Source of the DNA: an uncultured Lachnospiraceae bacterium
Lineage (GTDB): Bacteria > Bacillota > Clostridia > Lachnospirales > Lachnospiraceae
Direction: 5' to 3'
Length of the DNA stretch: 6,441 nucleotides
Assembly (NCBI GenBank): GCA_946633495.1
Contig: CAMPAX010000132.1
Coordinates: 1-6,441, forward strand
Below, in pieces: positions 1-6,384 of this stretch (positions within the stretch are counted from its first letter, which is position 1; every line of letters starts with the position of its first letter). The notes under the pieces are model-generated. The model saw only the letters and a program-made list of their open reading frames with translations. It was not told the origin of the DNA and did not search any database. A program made the position numbers and the translations under genes.

Positions 1-39
1 CGGGTGTGTTATCCTCTGGTCAGAACAAGGGAAAACAAC
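1..39 (+). promoter_or_regulatory. Right half of repeat-type promoter and leader of gene 1
   Basis: The window begins inside a promoter. An extended -10 (TGT TATCCT, 7-15) aligns with the -10 of the promoter at 5565-5620. The shared TGTGTTAT (5-12) and the following TCAGAACA and AAAACAAC blocks match that copy apart from two inserted bases. The direct repeats that precede the -10 in the other copies would lie just left of base 1 and cannot be seen. The assignment is by alignment to the other copies. Confidence 0.6.
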
Positions 40-98
40 TTTTCATCTTCGGTGAATGCCGAATATGGAGAACAAATAGAAAAAGGGAGGATATCGAT

Positions 99-593
99 AT
101 GAATAAAATGGCATCATTTCTGAGAGCTACATATGTCGGCCGGGCGCTGATCCCCATCGGACTGATCCTGATGGTGGTAAGTATCTTTATCTTCCGAAGC
201 GTGGATCACATCCGTGACTTCAGGAAGACGGAGGCGGTGGTATCACGGCTGGAGCATGCGGAGGACGAGTACACGGACGAACAGGGTCAGCACCATGCTG
301 CGACAGATACAGTTTATGTAAAATACACAGCGGATGGTAAAGAGTATGAAGAAGAGTTCGGCGTCTTCTCCGGCTATAAGGAGGGAGACAGGTTGTCAAT
401 CTGTTACAATCCCATGAATCCAACGGAGATATCTTCACCGACATCCATCGTACTTCCCATTGCGATGCTGGGAGGTGGCGCGGCAGCATTTATCGGCGGC
501 ATCATCAGTCTGATCCGGGCGGCAAGGAAGCATAAGGCACTGAGAAAGCAGGAGACAGAATGGACAAATAGCCGATCGGGATCACCTGTATGA
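99..593 (+). CDS. DUF3592-like two-helix membrane protein
   Basis: A 164-aa membrane protein of unknown biochemical role. Hydrophobic segments at about residues 15-33 and 117-139 flank a polar, probably extracytoplasmic domain of about 80 residues. That domain carries the pattern typical of DUF3592: an opening strand (TEAVVSRLEHAEDEY), VYVKYTADGKEY in the middle, then GDRLSICYNPMNPTEI just before the second helix. I chose the ATG at 99 because AAAGGGAGG (82-90) sits 8 nt upstream. The longer frame opening at 6 would start inside the promoter -10 and put a soluble stretch before the first helix. The tail after helix 2 is basic (RAARKHKALRK). The last codons and the stop lie in sequence homologous to the next gene read in another frame, so the C-terminus may have been altered by a deletion. 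A small hairpin (TTCGG/CCGAA, 48-63) lies in the leader. No terminator follows. DUF3592 is recognised from pattern memory only. Confidence 0.8.
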   Translation: MNKMASFLRATYVGRALIPIGLILMVVSIFIFRSVDHIRDFRKTEAVVSRLEHAEDEYTDEQGQHHAATDTVYVKYTADGKEYEEEFGVFSGYKEGDRLSICYNPMNPTEISSPTSIVLPIAMLGGGAAAFIGGIISLIRAARKHKALRKQETEWTNSRSGSPV

Positions 594-627
594 GCAGGGC
601 GTCCGTATCGACAGCCGGTTATACAAA
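580..627 (+). pseudogene. Fossil fragment of a second tubby/LURP-one-like gene
   Basis: Read from 580 in the +1 frame relative to gene 1, this gives DHLYEQGVRIDSRLYK. It matches residues 103-118 of the following gene (DYLHDQGIRIDSNLAK) at 10 of 16 positions, and the changes in the first twelve are conservative (H/Y, Y/H, E/D, V/I). At DNA level 29 of the first 36 bases match 1059-1094, with most differences at third positions, which implies divergence as coding sequence before decay. A weaker match continues leftward (GATCGGGA against GATCTGGGA, one base lost), so the fossil may be frameshifted. There is no start, and homology stops near 627 in an AT-rich run. The gene 1 stop codon (591-593) lies inside it. 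Confidence 0.7.
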
Positions 628-656
628 ATTATAAAAAAAATTATAAATGTAAATAT

Positions 657-710
657 CTGTAAGAGGTTTGTCATAGGCGCTTTGATATACTGTGATCAAA
701 GAACAGAACA
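657..710 (+). promoter_or_regulatory. Repeat-type promoter of the gene 2-gene 3 operon
   Basis: Two heptamers, CTGTAAG (657-663) and TTGTCAT (668-674), lie 11 bp apart. They are followed after 11 nt by an extended -10, TGA TATACT (683-691). The bases after the -10 (GTGATCA, then GAACAG) match the promoter at 5565. No sigma-A -35 stands at the usual distance; the repeats occupy that region, as in activator-dependent promoters of the OmpR/PhoB and SARP type. The binding protein is inferred, not shown. Confidence 0.75.
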
Positions 711-752
711 AAAGATGCAGAAAGCATTACGGATCATAAGGAGGAAAGAGTT

Positions 753-1304
753 ATGGAAAATATTAGAAGATATCATATACACCCCACAGGAAAAATGAAC
801 CAGGATTTTCAGATGGATGATGAGAACCGGAATCCGGTTTATGAGGCAAAGGTACTGAAAAAGGGAATCTTCACCCCGTGGCAGTTTGAATTCGTAAATC
901 GCCGGACGAACAGGGTCGAGGTACATAAGGTAGGACATACAGTAACGACATCGCAGACCTCCGGCTTCGGCGGGGGTATTGTAGGCGGGGTCCTCGAGGA
1001 CATGGCCGACAGCCTTTCCAGGAGATCCAGTTTCAAATTCGACGGAAAGAAGATCTGGGACTACCTGCATGATCAGGGGATCCGGATCGACAGCAACCTT
1101 GCAAAGGGGAGACTGGGAATGACCTACCGTGTTACTCTGAAAGGCAAGGATATGGCAACTCTTACCATGGCAGCACCGAACGGAAAGAAATCCCTAATCG
1201 TCGGAGATTACTGGTACGACGTAGAGACAGCGGAGGATGATCTGGATCTGACATTCCTGACCGCATTTGCCATAGCAAGAACAGAGCAGACCTTTTATGA
1301 TTGA
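753..1304 (+). CDS. Tubby C-terminal-like / LURP-one-related domain protein
   Basis: A 183-aa protein without a signal peptide or clear membrane helix. The start is supported by AAGGAGG (738-744) 8 nt before the ATG. Alternating strands such as MNQDFQMDDENRNPVYEAKV (residues 15-34), WQFEFVNRR (43-51) and a later YRVTLKGKDMATLTM (125-139) resemble the beta-meander of LURP-one/tubby-like proteins, in which a 'ligand, then GNPVY' pattern is usual. This fold binds membrane lipid in some eukaryotic members, but no function is established for bacterial ones. A glycine-rich hydrophobic stretch (GFGGGIVGGVL, 71-81) interrupts the domain, and the C-terminus is distinctive (LTFLTAFAIARTEQTFYD). It is the first gene of a two-gene operon; the secreted protein gene starts 18 nt downstream. 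The fossil at 580-627 shows the locus once held another copy. The gene is clearly real; the family call is moderate, from pattern only. Confidence 0.85.
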   Translation: MENIRRYHIHPTGKMNQDFQMDDENRNPVYEAKVLKKGIFTPWQFEFVNRRTNRVEVHKVGHTVTTSQTSGFGGGIVGGVLEDMADSLSRRSSFKFDGKKIWDYLHDQGIRIDSNLAKGRLGMTYRVTLKGKDMATLTMAAPNGKKSLIVGDYWYDVETAEDDLDLTFLTAFAIARTEQTFYD

Positions 1305-1322
1305 TGAAGGGAGGACAGGATT

Positions 1323-2768
1323 ATGAGAAAGAATATGAGTAAAAATATAATTAAGATCAGAGTACTTGCACTCGCCCTCGGTGCAGCTACCATCTTTTCC
1401 GTAACCGGTCCGGCATTTGGAGGGCACGGATTTCAGGTGGAAGCAGCAACCAATACGGAGGAGACTGAAAGAAAAGAGTGGATCCGGCAGGAAAAGAAGA
1501 TCATGAAGGTAACCTACGACAGTATCGTGGACGGACTTCTGGTCGCCTTCCCGAATCTCAAGGCCCTGGGCCCGGCGCTGAAGTACTTTGCCGGTCTGTT
1601 CTTCGATCAGGGAGGAGATACCGCGAACGCCAACGCAGAGATCATAAAGCGTCTGGATGAGCTGGAAGCTGAGATCCAGAAACAGGTTCAGGAGCTTAAG
1701 GCCAGCACCTACAATGCGATCCAGCTCAGCAATATCGGTGACAAGTACAACAGCCTGGAAGACAAGGCAGCAACCATCCGCACCAGGATCGCAAATTTTG
1801 AGCGGAATGCCGCCCTCTCAGCAGAGGAAAGACAGAAAATGATCGCCGATCTCTATACGGACAGTGAGTTCCAGAGCCTGGAATCGGCCATGAACGGAGC
1901 TACCCGCTGCTTCACCGGAAGAGCCAATGACATCTTTGAGAATCAGAGCATTTTCGAAGCAGCATACGAAAGAGCCTGCCGGGAGGTTATGTTCTCCGGC
2001 GAGGCTATCGACCTTTCTGCTCCCTATATCTTCCGCCAGCTGAACAACTATATCGCGGCTTACGCGGTTATGGCAGAAGTATATAACGCGTATGAGGCCG
2101 TTTACGGCGAGGGAACCCTGAACGAGAGCATAGAAACCATGTATCGCAGGCTCACCGGCTGTGATCTGGAAGGTAACAAGGTTGAAACCTCCGTGATCGA
2201 GCGCTGCAGCGAATATCTCTCCGGCGACCGGTTCATCTTCGTGGGAAAGAGCAACACGACGAAGATCAAACTGGATCAAACCATGACCATGGTGGATCAG
2301 TTCAATACCAGCGGGATCATCAAGGATCCGAAGCACTATGGAAGCTGGGTTGAGACGCCGTCCTATATGAAGAGCATGCCCCTCAGCAACGCGCAGGTGA
2401 ATGCACTGCGGGAGTACTGCATCCAGCGAAAGGTTACGATCTTCGACCTGCTTCTGAATCGTGTAGGCTTTCAGATCCAAACCCGGAGACACCTTGGGAA
2501 AAATAAGGTGGTAAGCTGCTGGGAATGCCATAGCGGTGTATATAAGCCGAAGGGAATGGTCTATCTGGCAGCAGGTGCCCAGGAACTGGAGAAGCATCGT
2601 CCGGGCGGCGGAAGATGCTGGGTAACCTACCAGGCAGTGGATCTCACCGGAATGTATACGGGGCAGCTTTCCATGATGGTTACGGAAGCCAGAGTTGAGG
2701 CACACGGAGTGATGTGTGAAAATGTGGTATACGGATCTCCGTACCTGGTATTCTTCCGGAACCGGTAA
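1323..2768 (+). CDS. Secreted protein with helical, toxin-like N-terminal half
   Basis: A 481-aa exported protein that I do not recognise with certainty. AAGGGAGG (1307-1314) lies 8 nt before the ATG. The N-terminus is a signal peptide: basic residues 2-13, hydrophobic core about 14-32, and a likely cleavage after VEA (residue 41). Residues 45-265 look almost wholly helical. They hold a hydrophobic segment (SIVDGLLVAFPNLKALGPALKYFAGLFF, in part 67-94), a charged coiled-coil-like helix (105-128), and later amphipathic helices including an alanine/tyrosine-rich one (241-261). The C-terminal part (about 295-481) has beta-like stretches and several cysteines (399, 402, 432, 465 among nine in all), with CWEC at 399-402. 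A hydrophobic hairpin buried in an all-helical bundle, followed by a beta-rich domain, recalls alpha-helical pore-forming toxins and domain I of Cry endotoxins, but I see no diagnostic motif. It is co-transcribed with the tubby-like gene. Alternatives are an adhesin or a cell-surface structural protein. Confidence 0.85.
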   Translation: MRKNMSKNIIKIRVLALALGAATIFSVTGPAFGGHGFQVEAATNTEETERKEWIRQEKKIMKVTYDSIVDGLLVAFPNLKALGPALKYFAGLFFDQGGDTANANAEIIKRLDELEAEIQKQVQELKASTYNAIQLSNIGDKYNSLEDKAATIRTRIANFERNAALSAEERQKMIADLYTDSEFQSLESAMNGATRCFTGRANDIFENQSIFEAAYERACREVMFSGEAIDLSAPYIFRQLNNYIAAYAVMAEVYNAYEAVYGEGTLNESIETMYRRLTGCDLEGNKVETSVIERCSEYLSGDRFIFVGKSNTTKIKLDQTMTMVDQFNTSGIIKDPKHYGSWVETPSYMKSMPLSNAQVNALREYCIQRKVTIFDLLLNRVGFQIQTRRHLGKNKVVSCWECHSGVYKPKGMVYLAAGAQELEKHRPGGGRCWVTYQAVDLTGMYTGQLSMMVTEARVEAHGVMCENVVYGSPYLVFFRNR

Positions 2769-2798
2769 AACCTTTTGATCCCAACGCAATAGTTCAGA

Positions 2799-2848
2799 AA
2801 AAAAAGAGGACAACACATGCGATAAGCTCTGTAAAGTTGTCCTCTTTT
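2799..2848 (+). terminator. Terminator of the gene 2-gene 3 operon
   Basis: A perfect 13-bp inverted repeat: AAAAGAGGACAAC (2802-2814) pairs with GTTGTCCTCTTTT (2836-2848) around a 21-nt loop. The plus-strand right arm ends in TTTT, so it can act as an intrinsic terminator for gene 3. The A run at 2798-2805 would also make it work on the minus strand. Its loop and right arm overlap the kinase promoter. Confidence 0.75.
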
Positions 2849-2858
2849 CCTGTATAAT
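2829..2858 (+). promoter_or_regulatory. Promoter of the kinase-regulator operon
   Basis: A consensus -10, TATAAT, is at 2853-2858. A weak -35-like CTGTAA (2829-2834) lies 18 bp upstream, in the loop of the preceding terminator. The 11-bp repeat pair seen at the other promoters is not present in register, which suggests a constitutive or differently controlled promoter. Confidence 0.55.
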
Positions 2859-2889
2859 CAAAGAAAAGAATTTTAAGTGGGTGGTTCGA

Positions 2890-4623
2890 ATGGGAGGCAT
2901 AAAGAAGAACAGGAAAATACTGTTTCAGCTGGCAGCGATCATACTTCCGCTGTTTATGCTGATGATAGCAGCCATCGTGTGGACGGTTTATACCAGTACA
3001 CTCAATGGATTTCAAGTGGCGCAGAACAACCATATGGAAGAACTCCTGTCTGATCCTGAAAACCATTTTGAGTTCATGAATGAGAAGTATTACGGAGAAG
3101 ATATCCGTGAATGGTATATCGAGCAGTTGGAAAAAGGAACGCCTGAGGATTACAATGAAGAATTATCAGAAGAGGAGCTGCTCCTTGTCCTGGATTATGA
3201 AGCCCGGATGGATAGTTTTGAATATGACTGGTATGTCAATATGCCGGAAACTGTAAGAGATATCTATATGAAGCAGTATCTCTACAATACATCCAAACGC
3301 GTCTCGGACATCATTAAAACGGGAAATATCGACAGTCTGTTTCTTATGGATCTGACCGGGGATTCTGTGGGGATGGTTCTTTTTGACTGTAATAAAAACG
3401 GAACCGACAGGAAGCCTGGGGAAGCCTTTACGCTTGATCTGTCAGAGCATCCGGCGCTTCGGGAGCTTTTGGACCATGGAAGAGGTGATGTCGTATTTGA
3501 AAGAACGACGGACTTCCCCAGGGCAGGGAACTATTACATCGGCTATAAACCGGTGATGGTCGGTGGGAAGGCAAGGGCAGTCATCGGGGTTTCCTACCGT
3601 TGGGACATGTTCCGTGACTTACTTGACGTGACGATAAGAAAAGCCCTGATCATCTGCGTCGGGGGAGTCGCCCTGGTTCTGGCGGTGCTGCTGATCTTCC
3701 TTTACCGAAATGCTGTCAGTCCTGCTGCGAAAATGCAGAAAGCGGTCCTGGAGTATACCGGTGACAAAGACAGTGCGAAGATCGTCGGAAAGATGTACAG
3801 GATCAGGGTAAAGAATGAACTGGGATACCTTTCGGATGCCATTGCCGATCTGGCCCTGGAGATCAATCATTATATGAGAGAAAATATCCGTATCGCCGGC
3901 GAACGGGAAAGAGCGGAAAAGGAGCGGTTTGAGGCAGAGGTTCAGGTCATGGTCTCACAGATACGCCCTCACTTTGTCTACAATACCTTGTCCTCCATCG
4001 CAATCCTCTGTGATATCGATCCTAAGACTGCAAAAGAGGCGGCCATCACATTTGCAAAGTACCTCAGAGCGAACATGGATGCATTGAAACAAAAGGCACC
4101 GGTGCCCTTCGCGGTGGAGCTTGAGCATCTTAAGAATTATCTTTATATCGAAAAGCTGCGGTTTGCCGATGCGTTGAATGTGGAGTACGATATCCAAACC
4201 ACGGATTTTGAACTTCCGATCCTCTCCATCCAGCCGTTGGCGGAAAATGCCGTGAAGCATGGGGTTGGAATGAAGAAATACGGCGGAACCGTGAAAATAT
4301 CCACCAGGGAAAACGATCGTGCCTATGAGGTTGTTGTTTCCGATGACGGCGTGGGTTTCGATCCGGAAGAGGCCCGTATAAGGCAGGAGACGAAGAGTGA
4401 CGGTAAATCCCATGTGGGAATGGAGAATACGAAGAAGCGACTTAAAGAAATGTGCGGCGCAGAAATCGTGATCGAAAGCCGCATTGGAGAAGGAACCACC
4501 GCACGGGTGATCATACCGAAGGATAATGCAGGGGATAAACCGGAGGGCACTGCTGGGGATAAACCGAAGGTTGGTCCGGCGGAAAATACGATGAACGGTC
4601 CGGATGGAGAACGCGGTGAATGA
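2890..4623 (+). CDS. LytS/YesM-type sensor histidine kinase
   Basis: A membrane sensor kinase of 577 aa. Helix 1 (about residues 10-35) and helix 2 (about 252-274) bracket an extracytoplasmic sensor of some 215 residues. Its second half (LFLMDLTGDSVGMVLFD, then YYIGYKPVMVGGKARAVIGVSY) looks like a Cache-type fold. A linker/HAMP-like region follows, then a His_kinase (PF06580-type) core with SQIRPHFVYNTL at 356-367 carrying the phosphoacceptor His361. The HATPase has its N-box in QPLAENAVKHG (Asn453), a DDGVGFD G1 box (485-491) and a GMEN motif (510-513). The 34-residue tail after VIIPK is disordered and repetitive (two GDKP units). The start is uncertain: the GTG at 2881 has no Shine-Dalgarno at a workable distance, while the ATG at 2890 has GTGGGTGG 5 nt before it, so I prefer 2890. 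Weak initiation may keep kinase levels low. The regulator gene follows 42 nt downstream. The signal sensed cannot be read from the sequence. Confidence 0.9.
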   Translation: MGGIKKNRKILFQLAAIILPLFMLMIAAIVWTVYTSTLNGFQVAQNNHMEELLSDPENHFEFMNEKYYGEDIREWYIEQLEKGTPEDYNEELSEEELLLVLDYEARMDSFEYDWYVNMPETVRDIYMKQYLYNTSKRVSDIIKTGNIDSLFLMDLTGDSVGMVLFDCNKNGTDRKPGEAFTLDLSEHPALRELLDHGRGDVVFERTTDFPRAGNYYIGYKPVMVGGKARAVIGVSYRWDMFRDLLDVTIRKALIICVGGVALVLAVLLIFLYRNAVSPAAKMQKAVLEYTGDKDSAKIVGKMYRIRVKNELGYLSDAIADLALEINHYMRENIRIAGERERAEKERFEAEVQVMVSQIRPHFVYNTLSSIAILCDIDPKTAKEAAITFAKYLRANMDALKQKAPVPFAVELEHLKNYLYIEKLRFADALNVEYDIQTTDFELPILSIQPLAENAVKHGVGMKKYGGTVKISTRENDRAYEVVVSDDGVGFDPEEARIRQETKSDGKSHVGMENTKKRLKEMCGAEIVIESRIGEGTTARVIIPKDNAGDKPEGTAGDKPKVGPAENTMNGPDGERGE

Positions 4624-4665
4624 TCCGGTGAATAATCCTGTGGAAAAGAAGGAGGAGAATATCCC

Positions 4666-5439
4666 ATGAAAATGCTGTGTGTAGACGATGAACCCCTCAT
4701 GCTGATCATGCTGGAAAAGGCCGTAAGAGAAGCCGCACCGGATGCCGATATCTCTGCCTTCCGTTATCAGGAAGACCTTCTGGAGGAGGCGAAGAAAAAC
4801 GGCTGTGATGTGGCATTTCTCGATATCCATATGCGGGGCATGAACGGTGTGGAACTGGCGAAGGAACTGAAGGCGGTCAATCCGAAGATGAATATCATCT
4901 TCGTTACCGGCTTCTCGGAGTATACAGGAGATGCTATGAAGCTGCATGCCAGCGGATATATCATGAAGCCGGTAACCGCCGAGGAAGTAAAAAGGGAACT
5001 CTCGGATCTTCGTTTTCCCATTGCACCCAAAAAGGACGCGCTTCTTCGTGTGCAGTGCTTCGGAAACTTTGACGTATTCCTGCCCAACGGAGAGCATATG
5101 CATTTCGAACGGAGCAGGTCAAAGGAGATCTTCGCCTATCTGGTCCACAAATGTGGCAGCTCCTGCACCATAAAGGAGATCGCGGCGGCATTGTTTGAGG
5201 ATGAGATGTATGATCAGAAACAACTGAACTACATGCAGCAGCTGACACATTCGCTGATGAAAAGTCTTCGGGCTGTGGGTGCAGAGGCAACCGTCGTGAA
5301 GAGCTTTAATTCACTTGCGGTGAATCCTGACCTTCTGGACTGCGATTACTACCGGTTTAAGGAGCTGGATGCCGGGGCGGTGAATTCTTACGAGAATGAA
5401 TACATGAGCCAGTATTATTGGGCGGATTTTTTCATATGA
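4666..5439 (+). CDS. Response regulator, receiver plus SARP-like winged helix
   Basis: The 257-aa cytoplasmic partner of the upstream kinase. The receiver spans residues 1-115, with acidic pocket D7, D8 and E9, phosphoacceptor D53 (FLDIHMRGMNG), switch T81 and conserved K101 (KPVT). A winged-helix DNA-binding domain follows (about 128-215: RVQCFGNFDVFLPNGE, a recognition-helix region near FERSRSKEIFAYLVHK, then the wing at VVKSFNSLAV). The last 35 residues (DCDYYRFKELDAGAVNSYENEYMSQYYWADFF) look like just the start of a BTAD, as in SARP activators, but cut short. AAGGAGG (4649-4655) lies 10 nt before the ATG. SARP domains bind heptameric direct repeats at 11-bp spacing near the -10, the same geometry as the repeat-type promoters in this window, so those are candidate targets (inference). 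A strong terminator follows. Confidence 0.93.
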   Translation: MKMLCVDDEPLMLIMLEKAVREAAPDADISAFRYQEDLLEEAKKNGCDVAFLDIHMRGMNGVELAKELKAVNPKMNIIFVTGFSEYTGDAMKLHASGYIMKPVTAEEVKRELSDLRFPIAPKKDALLRVQCFGNFDVFLPNGEHMHFERSRSKEIFAYLVHKCGSSCTIKEIAAALFEDEMYDQKQLNYMQQLTHSLMKSLRAVGAEATVVKSFNSLAVNPDLLDCDYYRFKELDAGAVNSYENEYMSQYYWADFFI

Positions 5440-5449
5440 TCGATACAGG

Positions 5450-5488
5450 GCTTAGGATCACCATTTGTTGATCCTAAGCTTTTTCTTT
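5450..5488 (+). terminator. Terminator of the kinase-regulator operon
   Basis: A perfect 11-bp stem, GCTTAGGATCA (5450-5460) with TGATCCTAAGC (5469-5479), and an 8-nt loop, followed by TTTTTCTTT. This is a classic intrinsic terminator 10 nt after the regulator's stop codon. Confidence 0.93.
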
Positions 5489-5564
5489 GTCAACAAAGGC
5501 GGGAGAATGGAAGTAAACTGAGGGTTTTATTATATTCTTATTTTTTTTCAGTAAAGTCAGAAAG

Positions 5565-5620
5565 CTGTAAGAGGTTTGTAAGAGGCCATGTGTTATAGTG
5601 TGATCAGAACAGGAAAACAA
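5565..5620 (+). promoter_or_regulatory. Repeat-type promoter of the secreted 185-aa protein
   Basis: The clearest copy of the module. CTGTAAG (5565-5571) and TTGTAAG (5576-5582) are 11 bp apart, with TGTAAGAGG fully repeated. After 11 nt comes an extended -10, TGT TATAGT (5591-5599). The leader GTGATCAGAACAGG follows, matching the starts of the gene 1 and gene 2 transcripts. The spacings are identical to those at 657. Confidence 0.78.
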
Positions 5621-5656
5621 CCCGAGATCATCAAAAAAGATAAGGAGGAAAAAACT

Positions 5657-6214
5657 ATGAAGAAGAATATGAATAAGATTATGAAAAAGGTTATCACACT
5701 CATCACGATTTGCCTGGTGCTTGCTTTTCCGCTCAATACATTTGCAGCATCCGGCGGGCTTCATAAGCCACGCAGAACCTATGATGAAGCAGTAAAGCAC
5801 TATGAGGAATTACAAACCAGACAGATAAATATCGATTTTTCTCATAGAGGATTGTATGTAGCCCAAAAATCCATATTATACGCAAGAAAGATTGTGGGCG
5901 TAAATGAGGATGGGACATATCAGTTAAGCCCCTGGGAGTGCATATCTCATCGTGATAATGTTGCCTACTGCAGTGATAAGCACATCACCCTCCCGGCAAC
6001 CTATATCATATTCGGATACAGCTTTGATGTGGCTATGGGAACAGACTGGCCGTACAGCCAGGTGTTTTGGAATAACGCAAATACAGTTGCGGAAAAAATA
6101 AAAATCGTGATCACCGGCGGATGCAGAACCCCGGAAATCCTGATCATGGTAAATGATAAGAGAGTTTACTATAATGACAACTGTCAGGCGCATAATCAGT
6201 GGATCCCGCGGTAA
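5657..6214 (+). CDS. Small secreted four-cysteine protein, unknown family
   Basis: A 185-aa exported protein of no family I can name. AAGGAGG (5642-5648) lies 8 nt before the ATG. The in-frame ATG at 5588 is rejected because it lies within the promoter just before the -10. The signal peptide has lysines at 2-11, a core at about 12-24 and a predicted cut after TFA (residue 30). The mature 155 residues start with a short helix (YDEAVKHYEELQ, 42-53) and then look beta-rich: LYVAQKSILYARKIVG, TLPATYIIFGYSFDVAM, KIKIVITGGC, ILIMVNDKRVYY. Four cysteines remain (95, 105, 156, 176), enough for two disulfides. A tryptophan/tyrosine-rich loop (TDWPYSQVFWNN, 129-140) could bind a membrane or ligand; this is speculation. 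Several codons favour A/T more than in the upstream genes, which hints at separate ancestry. Its first residues (MKKNMNK) parallel those of the 481-aa secreted protein (MRKNMSK). It is transcribed alone. Confidence 0.85.
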   Translation: MKKNMNKIMKKVITLITICLVLAFPLNTFAASGGLHKPRRTYDEAVKHYEELQTRQINIDFSHRGLYVAQKSILYARKIVGVNEDGTYQLSPWECISHRDNVAYCSDKHITLPATYIIFGYSFDVAMGTDWPYSQVFWNNANTVAEKIKIVITGGCRTPEILIMVNDKRVYYNDNCQAHNQWIPR

Positions 6215-6266
6215 ATATCTTATACGGATACAGAAAACTTCCGGATTTATAGTTTTTAAGAAAATG

Positions 6267-6306
6267 GTGTATGCTCACGATAATAATATCGTGAGCATAC
6301 ACTTTT
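6267..6306 (+). terminator. Terminator of the secreted 185-aa protein gene
   Basis: A perfect 16-bp stem, GTGTATGCTCACGATA (6267-6282) with TATCGTGAGCATACAC (6287-6302), and a 4-nt loop, followed by TTTT and a T-rich stretch. It lies 52 nt after the stop codon. Confidence 0.92.
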
Positions 6307-6339
6307 GTTGCGCTTTTGTTATCTTTCCGGGGGTATACT
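6305..6339 (+). promoter_or_regulatory. Degenerate repeat-type promoter, possible
   Basis: TTGTTGC (6305-6311) and TTGTTAT (6316-6322) are 11 bp apart, and TATACT (6334-6339) follows after exactly 11 nt, the same register as the good copies. The heptamers are poorer matches and there is no TGn before the -10. It begins at the U tract of the preceding terminator, so part of the T-richness has another explanation. Confidence 0.35.
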
Positions 6340-6384
6340 GTAGTAAAATGATCAGTGTAATAAGATTAATCAACCTCCCTTTTC

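Noticed and set aside
6..98. In-frame 31-codon extension of gene 1 from an ATG at 6
   Set aside because: It starts within the extended -10 region, has no ribosome binding site, and adds a polar stretch before the first membrane helix. The ATG at 99 has a strong site.
657..674. Classical Pho box (CTGTCAT-like repeats) implying phosphate control
   Set aside because: The geometry matches, but no phosphate genes are present and the other copies read TTGTAAG or TTGTAAA. A PhoB/PhoP regulator remains possible but is not supported over the local regulator.
2829..2858. Copy of the repeat module before the kinase
   Set aside because: CTGTAAA and TTGTCCT are present but 8 bp apart and out of register with the -10; the second overlaps the terminator arm.
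1818..2900. Long minus-strand open frame (360 codons)
   Set aside because: Antisense to the secreted protein gene, with no family likeness, and it arises from that gene's codon bias.
3955..5103. Long minus-strand open frame (382 codons)
   Set aside because: Spans the kinase core and receiver in antisense. The plus strand carries unmistakable catalytic motifs there.
5588..5656. In-frame extension of the secreted 185-aa gene from an ATG at 5588
   Set aside because: The ATG lies in the promoter just before the -10, so it would not be transcribed, and it would bury the signal peptide.
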